DNA of 64,000 nt from contig CAZIJH010000005.1 in the NCBI GenBank assembly GCA_964539655.1, positions 1 to 64,000 of the forward strand, in the 5' to 3' direction. Below, piece by piece: positions 40,081 through 49,080 of the stretch (its first letter is position 1; each line of letters starts with the position of its first letter). The DNA comes from CAZIJH01 sp964539655. Lineage in GTDB: Archaea; Aenigmatarchaeota; Aenigmatarchaeia; CG10238-14; SCSR01. The translations under genes were made by a program, and so were the position numbers. Under the pieces are notes generated by a model. The model saw nothing but the letters and a program-made list of their open reading frames with translations, made no database searches and was not told the origin of the DNA.

Positions 40081-42921
40081 ATGCTAGATTTCAAACAGAT
40101 CGACAAGAAATGGCAGGCGGCCTGGGAAAAGAAAAGGATTTTCGAATCTGACGTCGACAAGAAAAGAAAGAAATTCTTAACGTCGCTTATTATCCCATAC
40201 GTGAACGGGAGGCTGCACATAGGGCACACATTTACATTTTGCAGGAATGATTCGTATGCGAGATTCAAGCGCATGCAGGGATTCAACGTCCTCATGCCTC
40301 AGGGGTTTCATGCGACTGGCGAGCCGATAGTCGGCGCGATTGAAAGGCTGAAAAAAGGCGACAAGAATCAGATAGACACGTTCAGGCTTTACGGGGTGAC
40401 CGACAAGGAGCTGGAAGATTTCAAGAAGAACGGCCCTGAGTTTGCCGCAAAGTTCTGGACTCAAAAAATAATGGAAGACATGAAGAGTATAGGTTTTTCG
40501 ATTGACTGGAGAAGGATTTTTATTACCGCGATTTATCCGACCTTCAACCGTTTCATCGAATGGCAGTACAACACGCTGCGAAAAAATAATTTTGTAACGC
40601 AGGGAACTCATCCGGTTATCTGGTGCCCGCATGACCAGTCGCCTACGGGAGACCACGACAGGTTGGTCGGCGAGGGGGAAAGCCCTATCGAATACACGAT
40701 TATAAAATACAAGTTGGATTCCGGAGAAATAATTCCGACGGGTACTTTGAGGCCCGAGACGATTTACGGCGTGACGAACATCTGGATAAATCCTGATGCG
40801 ACTTACATGTGGGCGAAGGTCGGCGACGAGACTTGGTTGCTGGGCGAGAAGGCTGTCGAGAAACTGAGAGACCAGCTGAAAAAAGTCCAGACAATAGGAA
40901 CTGTCGTGGGTAGCAGTCTCGTTGGAAAGTTTGTCGAGAATCCGGTCACAAAAACAAGGATCCCAATACTTCCGGCTTCTTTTGTTGATCCGTCCGCGGC
41001 AACAGGCGTTGTCATGTCCGTTCCTTCGCATGCGCCTTACGACTGGGTTGGGCTTCACGACATACAGAAAGATCCGACCATACTTTCGAAATTCGGAACG
41101 GATCCGAAAATAATTGAAAACGTCAAGCCCATATCGATAATTTCGGTAGAAGGTTTTGGCGAGAATCCTGCTGTAGAAATTTCCGTGAAGATGAATATCG
41201 TCAGCCAGGCGGAGAAGGAAAAGCTCGAAGAGGCCACCTCTCAAATTTACAAGAAGGAATACCATACCGGAGTCATGAGAAAAAATCTCGGCGAATATTC
41301 CGGCATGAAAGTTTCCGCAGTGAAGGACAAGTTGATAAAGGATCTGGCGGGCAGAAAGATAACGGACTCAATTTGGGAGATGACGGCTCCGGTTGTATGC
41401 AGATGCACGACAGAGTGCCATGTTAAAATTTTGGAGAACCAGTGGTTCCTGAAATTCTCCGACGAAGCGTGGAAGAATAAGGTGAAGGAATGCATCTCGC
41501 AAATGAAATTCTATCCGGAAGAGTCGAGGATACAGTTTTTGAATACTGTTGATTGGATGAAGGACAAGGCGTGCGCCAGAAAATCCGGATTGGGGACAAA
41601 ATTGCCTTGGGACAAGGAATGGATAGTCGAGACCTTGAGCGATTCGACGATATACATGGCGTACTACACGATCTCAAGAATCATAAACGAGAAGAAAATT
41701 CCAGCCGAGAGTCTTACAGACGAAGTTTTCGATTTCATATTTTTGGGGAAGGGCGAGGTGAAGAAAATTTCTAAATCGTCCGAGTTACCAGAAAAGATTT
41801 TGCAATCAATGCGCGAAGAATTCGAATATTTCTATCCGGTTGATTTGAGAAGTTCGGGAAAGGATCTGCTTCAGAACCATTTGACATATTATTTGTTCCA
41901 TCACGTTGCGATATGGCCGAAGCAGAAATGGCCGAGGGCAATTGGGGTGAACGGATTCGTGCAGGTAGCCGGAGAAAAGATGAGCAAGAGCAAGGGAAAC
42001 GTGAGAGCCCTGAAGGATTTGATAAAGGAATTCGGAGCAGACATAGTGAGGATGAACATCGTCTCCTCCAACGAGGGGATGGACGATGCCGATTGGAGAG
42101 AAGAGAATGTGGGATCTTTCACATCGAGAATAGAATTTATTCGGGAAATCGTTTCCAAATTGCCGAAAGCAAAAAGGTCTTCGCCATCGAACGTCGACAG
42201 CTATCTGATGAGCAGGCTGCAATCGATTGTGCAAAACACCACTGAAAATTTCGAAGTCATGAAATTCAGGTCGGGGATACAGTCCGGATTTTACGATGCG
42301 TACAACGATCTCAAGTGGTACGTCGACAGGTGCGGGCAATTCGAAAATTGCAACAAAAAGATTCTGGAGAATTTCATTTCGGCAATCGTTCGTCTTGTCG
42401 CTCCGGTGACTCCGCACATCGCGGAAGAGATCTGGTCCGATCTTGGAAACAAGAAATTCGTGTCGGTTTCCAACTGGCCGAATGCGAATAAAAGATTCGT
42501 GAATGCCGAGAGCGAGCTTGCGGAAAATTTTGTCAGGAACTCGATTGAGGACATAAGGCAGATAGAAAAAATCACAAACATCAGGCCGAAAGAAATCAGA
42601 ATTATCATTTCTCCGAAATGGAAGTTCGACGTTTACAATTATGTTTTGTCAAGCAAGACAAAAGATTTCAATTCTCTGGTGAAGGGATTGAAAAACAAGA
42701 ACGACCAGTCCGTCAAATATCTGCAGACTATTTCAAAGAAAGCTAACGAGCTCTCAAAGAACTTCCTGGATAAGAAAACTCAGATGAAAATTTTGAAAGA
42801 ATCTTCTGACTTTTTGTCAAAGCAGTTCAATTGCGTTGTATTCGTCGAGGATGCCGAGGATTCGGTGGCCGAGAAAGCGAAGCAGGCCGATGTTTTCAAG
42901 CCGGCGATAGTTGTTTCGTAA
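40081..42921 (+). CDS. leuS: Leucyl-tRNA synthetase (archaeal type)
   Basis: 946 residues from MLDFKQIDKKWQ; a GTG at 40072 would add three residues. GRLHIGHTFTF contains HIGH, GTLRPETIYGVTNIW the CP1 editing site, and GEKMSKSKGN the KMSKS loop. The editing domain is inserted at the archaeal position, and a long C-terminal region (to QADVFKPAIVVS) covers anticodon-binding and C-terminal domains. It stands alone on the plus strand, 125 bases from the divergent tRNA-Arg. Confidence 0.96.
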   Translation: MLDFKQIDKKWQAAWEKKRIFESDVDKKRKKFLTSLIIPYVNGRLHIGHTFTFCRNDSYARFKRMQGFNVLMPQGFHATGEPIVGAIERLKKGDKNQIDTFRLYGVTDKELEDFKKNGPEFAAKFWTQKIMEDMKSIGFSIDWRRIFITAIYPTFNRFIEWQYNTLRKNNFVTQGTHPVIWCPHDQSPTGDHDRLVGEGESPIEYTIIKYKLDSGEIIPTGTLRPETIYGVTNIWINPDATYMWAKVGDETWLLGEKAVEKLRDQLKKVQTIGTVVGSSLVGKFVENPVTKTRIPILPASFVDPSAATGVVMSVPSHAPYDWVGLHDIQKDPTILSKFGTDPKIIENVKPISIISVEGFGENPAVEISVKMNIVSQAEKEKLEEATSQIYKKEYHTGVMRKNLGEYSGMKVSAVKDKLIKDLAGRKITDSIWEMTAPVVCRCTTECHVKILENQWFLKFSDEAWKNKVKECISQMKFYPEESRIQFLNTVDWMKDKACARKSGLGTKLPWDKEWIVETLSDSTIYMAYYTISRIINEKKIPAESLTDEVFDFIFLGKGEVKKISKSSELPEKILQSMREEFEYFYPVDLRSSGKDLLQNHLTYYLFHHVAIWPKQKWPRAIGVNGFVQVAGEKMSKSKGNVRALKDLIKEFGADIVRMNIVSSNEGMDDADWREENVGSFTSRIEFIREIVSKLPKAKRSSPSNVDSYLMSRLQSIVQNTTENFEVMKFRSGIQSGFYDAYNDLKWYVDRCGQFENCNKKILENFISAIVRLVAPVTPHIAEEIWSDLGNKKFVSVSNWPNANKRFVNAESELAENFVRNSIEDIRQIEKITNIRPKEIRIIISPKWKFDVYNYVLSSKTKDFNSLVKGLKNKNDQSVKYLQTISKKANELSKNFLDKKTQMKILKESSDFLSKQFNCVVFVEDAEDSVAEKAKQADVFKPAIVVS

Positions 42922-42927
42922 ATCAAA

Positions 42928-43731
42928 TCATACTTGCTCTGCGAACGAAATCGAGCTTGTCTCCACGATTGCGGCGCCCACGAGCACCATTATCGCGAAG
43001 AACAGCAAGAAGAGGCTGTCTTTCATTATGACGCCGAACATCTGCGATTTCCTTTTAGATATCACTGCGGATGCTATCCCGCCGGCTATTCCTCCAATGA
43101 AATACGCGAGTATCTCGAGGCTTCCGTGTGGAATGTAGAGGGAGAATGCCGCAGGCAAGGCGGTTAATCCTCCCATGCTTTTCGCCGTCAGTCCTATCGC
43201 GGTCGCGAGCACCGACGCGTTCCATGATAAAATAAATATTGCTCCAGCGCCGAACAGCAGCGCGAACACGAAGGAGATCATAAGTACTCCCACGTTGTTT
43301 ATCAGGATTTTTTCAAACGTGTCGACGAAAAGTATGTTCGCCCTGATCAGTTTTATCTGGTTGATCTGGTCTTCGAAAATTTTTTCGACCATGTCTGTCG
43401 GAAGGAAGACAAAAATTATCGATAACGTGAGAATTACGCCGGCGAAGAAAGAACTGTAAATTATCAGTGTGTCGTAATGCCTCTGCAGGAAATTCAGGCC
43501 GGCCTTCTTTTTGATTTCCTCCTCTTCCTTCGCTTCCTCGTACGATATGAGATTGACCATGAACGGCGTCATCGTGAAGGTTATCAGGAACGTCGTGAAC
43601 AGCCCGATCGAGCTAGGAAAAACAATGAAGGAAACTATCAGCGACAGGAGGGAAACAAATCCGCCAACTACAATCATCCACCACGGATTTTTTATGGCTT
43701 CCCGGATGGTGATTACCCTTTCGAGCACCAT
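42928..43731 (-). CDS. SpoIIM-type (DUF95) membrane protein
   Basis: 267 residues with about six transmembrane helices. The second half, NNVGVLMISFVFALLFG onward to LPHGSLEI-like YIPHGSLEILAYF and GGIAGGIAS, follows the stage II sporulation protein M family, widely found in archaea with unknown function. N-terminal MVLERVITIREAIKNPWW is cytoplasmic. Convergent with LeuRS (6-base gap) and divergent from the thioredoxin-like protein. Confidence 0.85.
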   Translation of the reverse strand: MVLERVITIREAIKNPWWMIVVGGFVSLLSLIVSFIVFPSSIGLFTTFLITFTMTPFMVNLISYEEAKEEEEIKKKAGLNFLQRHYDTLIIYSSFFAGVILTLSIIFVFLPTDMVEKIFEDQINQIKLIRANILFVDTFEKILINNVGVLMISFVFALLFGAGAIFILSWNASVLATAIGLTAKSMGGLTALPAAFSLYIPHGSLEILAYFIGGIAGGIASAVISKRKSQMFGVIMKDSLFLLFFAIMVLVGAAIVETSSISFAEQV

Positions 43732-43770
43732 AAATAAAATTATAAGTTATGAAATATAAGAGTAGTCATT

Positions 43771-44262
43771 ATGAAAAAGATAAAGCCTGCATACATCGGG
43801 ATACTTCTGATATTCCTGATGTTCGGATCGACGTTCGCGTACGCTGTGATCCAGTCCGTAAGCACGCCGTCGCAGCAAAGTAATCAGAATCCGCTCCCTA
43901 CCGGGATCATTGATTACGAACTTTCCGATTTTCAGACAACAGAACTTTTAAGGAACGGGTATACGCTGATGAGATACAACTACAATATCACGTGCGTCAA
44001 ATGTGGCCAGGACAGATTGATGATTGAGCAGCTGGCCGAAATCGACAAGTTCAAAAATCAAATTGTTGTCCAGGAACTGGTTTCAGGAAATCCTGGCGAA
44101 CTCACAATCACAAGCGTATATGGCCAAGAAACTCTTTCCGATTTTGTTGCTGACGATGTTATTGTATCTCTATGCAAGCTGCTAGTGAGCCCGCCTGTCG
44201 AATGCGCTGTCTTACAATTCCAAAATTCAAGCAATTCTTCGGCGACAAACTCCACCAGCTAA
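43771..44262 (+). CDS. Membrane-anchored protein with CxxC, possible thioredoxin-like domain
   Basis: 163 residues. An N-terminal anchor (AYIGILLIFLMFGSTFAYAV, about 7-26) is followed by a Ser/Gln-rich linker. A beta strand (TLMRYNYN) leads into C75-V-K-C78, then a helix and a strand (QIVVQEL), an order compatible with a thioredoxin-like fold, but the cis-Pro is not evident. Ends with Ser/Asn-rich sequons (NSS, NAT, NST). Probably extracytoplasmic redox or metal-binding protein; not certain. Confidence 0.6.
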   Translation: MKKIKPAYIGILLIFLMFGSTFAYAVIQSVSTPSQQSNQNPLPTGIIDYELSDFQTTELLRNGYTLMRYNYNITCVKCGQDRLMIEQLAEIDKFKNQIVVQELVSGNPGELTITSVYGQETLSDFVADDVIVSLCKLLVSPPVECAVLQFQNSSNSSATNSTS

Positions 44263-44305
44263 GTTTGGTCGGAAAAGATAATCTTATTAGGAACGAATAA
44301 ATATT

Positions 44306-45004
44306 ATGCAAAACGGCATTGAGCGAGTCACGAGCGGGATTCCCGGCTTGGACAGGCTCATTGAAGGCGGATTCGTGAAAAATTCCATAAATCTAATTTC
44401 CGGACAGACCGGCACGGGAAAGACGATCTTCTGCATGCAGTATCTTTTGGACGGGCTCCGCAAGGGTGAAACCGGGATTTATATCACGCTTGAGCAGAAA
44501 GCGGACGACATAATTTCGGAAATGGCGAAGTTTGGTCTGGCAAAGGAATTTGAAAAATATATCGCGCAGGGCAAGCTGATTATAGTTTACCAGATTCCGA
44601 CCGACATAAAGGATTTAGAGGCGGTCACATTTCAGTACATTAAAAAAGTGAAGGCCGCAAGGTTCGTTTTGGACAGCATCTCGATAGCTACCATGGGCTG
44701 GAAGATGTCGTCTATGGACACGGGAAAGATCCGTAGCGACATTTTCCATTATATTATGATGTTGAAAAATTCTGATGTGACTACATTGCTGACGACGGAG
44801 ATACCGGAAGACGAAGAAAAGAAACTGAGCAGGTTCGGATTCGAAGAATTTCTGTCGGACGGCGTTGTGATCCTGCATTACCTCGAATATGCTGCCAGAG
44901 GCACGCCAAGAAGTCTGACTATACGCAAGATGAGGATGACGAACCACGGGACAGACATCTATCCGCTTGAGATGACGCCGAAAGGCATGATGGTAAAAAG
45001 CTAG
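44306..45004 (+). CDS. KaiC-domain RecA-superfamily ATPase
   Basis: 232 residues, single domain. RVTSGIPGLDRLIEGGF opens the domain, SGQTGTGKT (about 32-40) is Walker A, GIYITLEQ the catalytic Glu region, and RFVLDSISI Walker B. RSLTIRKMRMTNHGTDIYPLEMTPKG is the conserved C-terminal phrase of archaeal KaiC/GvpD-like proteins. Role in archaea is mostly regulatory or unknown; not a recombinase by these motifs. Confidence 0.88.
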   Translation: MQNGIERVTSGIPGLDRLIEGGFVKNSINLISGQTGTGKTIFCMQYLLDGLRKGETGIYITLEQKADDIISEMAKFGLAKEFEKYIAQGKLIIVYQIPTDIKDLEAVTFQYIKKVKAARFVLDSISIATMGWKMSSMDTGKIRSDIFHYIMMLKNSDVTTLLTTEIPEDEEKKLSRFGFEEFLSDGVVILHYLEYAARGTPRSLTIRKMRMTNHGTDIYPLEMTPKGMMVKS

Positions 45005-45010
45005 TTTTTT

Positions 45011-45553
45011 TTATAGTTCTTCCAGCTTTGTCAGGATTGCAAAATTCAAAATCGAAAGTATTCCCATCACCATGAACAGGTTATTGAATCCGAAAAATTG
45101 CACTATGTAAACTCCGGACAGAGTTGCGATTCCCGATGCTACTGACGTAAGCAGGTCGTATATTCCGAAATGGAATCCGCGCTTTTTCTTCTCTGTTGAT
45201 TCGCTGTACAATGCAAGGAAAGGTGAGAACATCACTCCCAGAGAAATTCCAGAAACGAATTCGAGCACGAGTATCTGGTATATGTCAGTCACGAAAATGT
45301 AAGCGAACGGTACCAGTATTGCGAGCGCCGATCCCATCAATATTAGTTTTCTTCTTCCGTGCTTGTCAGATATCTTTCCGCTGAGCGCGCCGAAAATTCC
45401 GGAAGTTGTGATGAATGTCGCATAGACGTAACCGATGTTGAGCAAGTCCTCTCCGCCTATGTCCTGTATGAAAACTACAAGCAGCGGTCCGAAAAGTCCG
45501 TTGAGAAAATAAAGAACGAATGATGCAGTTACCATCAGTTTAATGTTTCTCAT
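45011..45553 (-). CDS. Half-size MFS transporter (six helices)
   Basis: 180 residues with six predicted transmembrane helices and GALSGKISDKHGRRKLIL, the loop 2-3 signature of the major facilitator superfamily. A normal MFS transporter has about 400 residues and twelve helices, so this is either a true half-size protein that dimerises or a truncated gene. It starts after GAGTGAAACAAA, close behind the AlaRS stop on the same strand. No second half is visible nearby. Confidence 0.75.
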   Translation of the reverse strand: MRNIKLMVTASFVLYFLNGLFGPLLVVFIQDIGGEDLLNIGYVYATFITTSGIFGALSGKISDKHGRRKLILMGSALAILVPFAYIFVTDIYQILVLEFVSGISLGVMFSPFLALYSESTEKKKRGFHFGIYDLLTSVASGIATLSGVYIVQFFGFNNLFMVMGILSILNFAILTKLEEL

Positions 45554-45563
45554 TTTGTTTCAC

Positions 45564-47336
45564 TCATTCAAGAATTGCTTTTATTCTTCTGACACCCGCT
45601 GCGACGCTTTCTTCTTTTGTTATTTTGAATTTTCCGAGCTCACTTGTATTCTTGACATGGGGACCTCCACATATCTCAAATGAGAAATCCCCGATCGAAT
45701 AAACCGAAACTTTTTCTCCATACTTCTGTTCGAACACCGCCTGCGCTCCTTTCTTCTTCGCTTCATCGACAGTAATCTCTTCCCTCTTCACGGATAGCGA
45801 TTCTTTTATTTTCTTGTTGACAAGGTCCTCCACGTCCTTCAATTCCTTCTCGGTTAATTTTCTGTCAAAGTTAAAATCGAACCTGAGTCTTTCGGGCGTT
45901 ATGTTCGAGCCTTTTTGTACGATATTTTTATTCTTCAAAATTATTCTCAAAGATTCCGCAAGCATGTGGGTGGCGGTGTGAAGCTTCGTTGTTTCTTCGG
46001 ACGAATCGCTCAGTCCGCCTTTGAATTTTTTTTCAGCGCCGGTTCTGGAGAGATTCTGGTGTTTCTTGTACTCTTCCTCGAATCCCTTCTCATCGACTTC
46101 TATGCCTGCTTCTTTCCCGAGATCTTTCGTTATTTCTATCGGAAATCCGAAACTTTGGAAAAGAAGGAAAGCATTCTTGCCGTCGATCTTTTTTGATTGC
46201 GAAGCGATCTGCTCGAATTTTTTAAGCCCGGTCTCCAAACTTTTCCAGAATTTTAATTCCTCTTTTTTCAGCTGTTCGAAGATGAAATCCTGATTTTTTA
46301 CAAGATGAGGATAATTATTTTTGTGAATTTCTATCACGATTTTGACGAGCTCGCTCAAAAATTCTTTTTGTATCCCGATCAGTTTACCATGCCTTATCGA
46401 TCTTCTTATCAGTCTTCTCAGCACGTAGCCTTGGTCGACGTTGCTCGGCTCTATTTTTTCTGCGAGTACAAATGTTGATGCTCTGATATGATCTGTGATA
46501 ATTCTGATTGAAGTCTCTTCCTTCTCGTCGGGATTTTTTATTTGCGCAATTTTTTTAATCTTGCCAACAATTGGTTCAAACGTTGAGATCTCGAATACAT
46601 TTTTCTTTCCTTGCAAAACAGCTGACGTTCTTTCGACTCCCATTCCAGTGTCGACATTTTTCTGTTTAAGCAATTCGAATTTTCCGTCCGGAGTCTTGTT
46701 GTATTGCATGAACACGTTGTTCCATATCTCGCAGTATTTTCCGCAGGAGCATCCGGGCTTGCAGTCTTTTCCGCATGGAGGCTTGCCAGTGTCGAAAAAT
46801 ATTTCGGTGTCGGGTCCGCAAGGTCCTGTTTCGCCGGCCGGCCCCCACCAATTGTCCTTCTTTGGAAGATAAAAAATTCTTTCTTCAGGGACTCCGGCAC
46901 CCTTCCAGATGTCTGCGCTTTCTTCATCCCTCGGAGCGTCCTTGTCTCCTTCGAAAACTGTTACAGAAATTTTTTCCTTGTTCAATCCCAGCCATTTTTT
47001 GTCGGTAAGAAATTCCCAGCTCCACTCGATCGCTTCCTTTTTGAAATAGTCTCCAAGCGACCAGTTACCAAGCATTTCGAAAAATGTGAGATGGAAGTTG
47101 TCTCCTATTTCGTCTATGTCGTCGGTTCTCAAACATTTTTGCACGTTCGTGAGCCTTTTTCCGAGAGGATGCTTCTGCCCGAGCAGGAACGGGACGAGCG
47201 GGTGCATTCCCGCTGTCGTGAAAAGTACTGTCGGATCGTTTTCTGGTATAAGCGGAGAGTTTGGAATCTCTTTGTGAACTTTCTTCTTGAAAAATTCCAT
47301 GTATTTCTTTTTCAGAGTGTCCGAGTCCAAAGTCAT
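45564..47336 (-). CDS. alaS: Alanyl-tRNA synthetase, short bacterial-type
   Basis: 590 residues, against about 870-900 for most AlaRS. Catalytic part (1 to about 240) with LFTTAGMHPLVPFLLG, GDNFHLTFFEMLGNWSLGD and CEIWNNVFMQY, preceded by a Cys-rich CGKDCKPGCSCGKYC insert. The editing domain is kept: HTATHMLAESLR and CGGPHVKNTSELG hold the metal-binding His/His/Cys/His. The C-Ala domain is absent. N-terminal wording is bacterial (CPR-like by memory) rather than archaeal, suggesting transfer. tRNA-Ala contact must use the remaining domains. Confidence 0.93.
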   Translation of the reverse strand: MTLDSDTLKKKYMEFFKKKVHKEIPNSPLIPENDPTVLFTTAGMHPLVPFLLGQKHPLGKRLTNVQKCLRTDDIDEIGDNFHLTFFEMLGNWSLGDYFKKEAIEWSWEFLTDKKWLGLNKEKISVTVFEGDKDAPRDEESADIWKGAGVPEERIFYLPKKDNWWGPAGETGPCGPDTEIFFDTGKPPCGKDCKPGCSCGKYCEIWNNVFMQYNKTPDGKFELLKQKNVDTGMGVERTSAVLQGKKNVFEISTFEPIVGKIKKIAQIKNPDEKEETSIRIITDHIRASTFVLAEKIEPSNVDQGYVLRRLIRRSIRHGKLIGIQKEFLSELVKIVIEIHKNNYPHLVKNQDFIFEQLKKEELKFWKSLETGLKKFEQIASQSKKIDGKNAFLLFQSFGFPIEITKDLGKEAGIEVDEKGFEEEYKKHQNLSRTGAEKKFKGGLSDSSEETTKLHTATHMLAESLRIILKNKNIVQKGSNITPERLRFDFNFDRKLTEKELKDVEDLVNKKIKESLSVKREEITVDEAKKKGAQAVFEQKYGEKVSVYSIGDFSFEICGGPHVKNTSELGKFKITKEESVAAGVRRIKAILE

Positions 47337-47384
47337 AATTAAACTTGTCCCGCAAAAACTATTAACTTTTAATTTTCGCTCGTT

Positions 47385-48623
47385 TCACATTCCCAAAGCG
47401 GATATCGCAAGCGGATTCAGCCCGGTGAAGAACAGGAACGATGGTACGAGCAGTATTCCCATGCACGTGCTTCTCCTGATTTCCAGATAGTTTGATGCCA
47501 ATCCGATCGCCGTCGAAACAGTCAGTACCAAAATTCCTTCGAAATTCGTTACGAAAAAAACCATGAGCGAGATGAAAATTATTATCGAAAGCGAAACTAG
47601 CTTGTAATTCATCTTTGCAAGAATCTGCGGGACCCTCTTTCCGAGATAGAGAGTTGCTATTACGGACAATCCGGAAACGAATACCATCACCCCTACAAAA
47701 CTCAGAACATTTTCAAAACTTATTTCTCCCATCAGTTTTTCAATCGCGACCGACGCGCCGGATCTGGGATTGTTGACCAAGTACAGAGAATTTAGCGAGA
47801 AAACTTCGTTCGCCATGTTTATGCTTGAAAGAGACACGAGGAACGATCTGGCTTCCGACATGCCTCCCATGTACTGCGCCATTGCCGCGGCCTGCGACAC
47901 TCCCAATGCTGGAAGGAATCCGACCGCTATCCCTGCAAGCGATCCTAGAATTATTGATTTCGCGAAATTCATTTTGGAAATTTTTATTTGCGAATCCATT
48001 TCCTGTTCGGGTATTTTGCTCTTCTGTCCCAGGCTTGTGATCAGGCTGCTGACACCGAACAATCCGGAGAGGGCGGGGAACAGAATATTTTCCTGGTTAA
48101 CGAGAGGCGAGTTCAGGGCAACCATGCCGAAAATTCCGGACACCAGAATTATGAAAAATGCTGAAATTATTTTTCTCATTCCTTTCTCGGAGACTATCAT
48201 CATAAGCATCGTCGCGCCTATCAGGTACGGTACATAAGGTCTCGATATCTCGTAAAGCGTTGTGAAATGGTTTGACAGAAGAAGGATTGTCGCGATTGAA
48301 ACGATTAGTGAAATTATTCCGCTTATAGCCGTGATCCTTATCGCTTCGTATCCTCTTCCCTCGAAAAGTATCCTGTGCCCTGGAAGGACCGAAAGGGCAG
48401 TGTCTGCTTCCGGCGCGCCGAGAAAAATGCTCGGGATGAACGAGACGAAAATTTGGGAGACGGACGTAGAAACTATGAGAACTGCGAGCGCGAAGGGGTC
48501 GCTAGTTAGGAACGGGGCGGAGAGGAGAAGCGGAATCAATGTGTTTACATGGAGTCCGGGAACTAGGCCAGTTGCAATTCCGATGCAGATTCCAAGCAAG
48601 GAGAAAATAACAAGCTCGATCAT
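47385..48623 (-). CDS. TctA/DUF112-like permease
   Basis: 412 residues, about eleven transmembrane helices. IGIATGLVPGLHVNTLIPLLL at the N-terminus and GIAVGFLPALGVSQAAAMAQY midway are the paired G-x-x-G-L-x-P-G motifs of the tripartite tricarboxylate transporter TctA family (archaeal DUF112 branch). No TctB/TctC partner is seen, as is usual for archaeal members. Substrate unknown. It starts four bases inside the end of the OB-fold gene (ATGA), so the two are coupled. Confidence 0.8.
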   Translation of the reverse strand: MIELVIFSLLGICIGIATGLVPGLHVNTLIPLLLSAPFLTSDPFALAVLIVSTSVSQIFVSFIPSIFLGAPEADTALSVLPGHRILFEGRGYEAIRITAISGIISLIVSIATILLLSNHFTTLYEISRPYVPYLIGATMLMMIVSEKGMRKIISAFFIILVSGIFGMVALNSPLVNQENILFPALSGLFGVSSLITSLGQKSKIPEQEMDSQIKISKMNFAKSIILGSLAGIAVGFLPALGVSQAAAMAQYMGGMSEARSFLVSLSSINMANEVFSLNSLYLVNNPRSGASVAIEKLMGEISFENVLSFVGVMVFVSGLSVIATLYLGKRVPQILAKMNYKLVSLSIIIFISLMVFFVTNFEGILVLTVSTAIGLASNYLEIRRSTCMGILLVPSFLFFTGLNPLAISALGM

Positions 48624-49024
48624 TCAGAGCCATCACCGAAAAATTTTATGTCGCTTTTCTTGCGCGGAATTATCTGCAAGTTGCCTTTGTATTCGTCGAC
48701 TGTTCCCTTGACCGAGATTGTCCTCCCCTTCACGAATTCCGAGTCGTCCTCGAATGACTTCATCACGTTAGAAAATATCGTCACGTCAGTCTTCTTTTCC
48801 CCGTCGGAAATTTTAAGAAACATGTGGCCGCTCTTTGATTTCTGCTTCGAAACTATTGTTCCGTAGACCGACACGATTTTGCCTACGGAATCCGTGCCCA
48901 ATTCGCTGACTTCAGTCTTCTCGGGACCGCGCTGCAACGAGAGGAAATACAATGCAGAAAGTCCGATCACCGAAAATACGATCGATATTATCGCCAATTT
49001 CCTGTTGGTAATTTCGCCGAGCAT
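48620..49024 (-). CDS. Membrane-anchored OB-fold protein
   Basis: 134 residues. One N-terminal transmembrane helix (about 10-29, AIISIVFSVIGLSALYFLS), then an OB-fold (about 48-125): KIVSVYGTIVSKQKSKSGHMFLKISDG, TDVTIF and ISVKGTVDEYKGNLQI. OB-folds of this kind bind nucleic acid, but an extracytoplasmic position by the anchor would make that odd. Coupled by ATGA to the TctA-like permease gene. Confidence 0.75.
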   Translation of the reverse strand: MLGEITNRKLAIISIVFSVIGLSALYFLSLQRGPEKTEVSELGTDSVGKIVSVYGTIVSKQKSKSGHMFLKISDGEKKTDVTIFSNVMKSFEDDSEFVKGRTISVKGTVDEYKGNLQIIPRKKSDIKFFGDGSE

Positions 49025-49080
49025 ATTTCGAAGTTGCAGAAAGAACGTAGAAATTGTCTTACAACTTACTTCGGTGGTAA

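Noticed and set aside
40177..41265. 362-codon open frame antisense to LeuRS
   Set aside because: Same reason: mirror of a confident gene, no recognisable protein features, Arg/Phe-rich.
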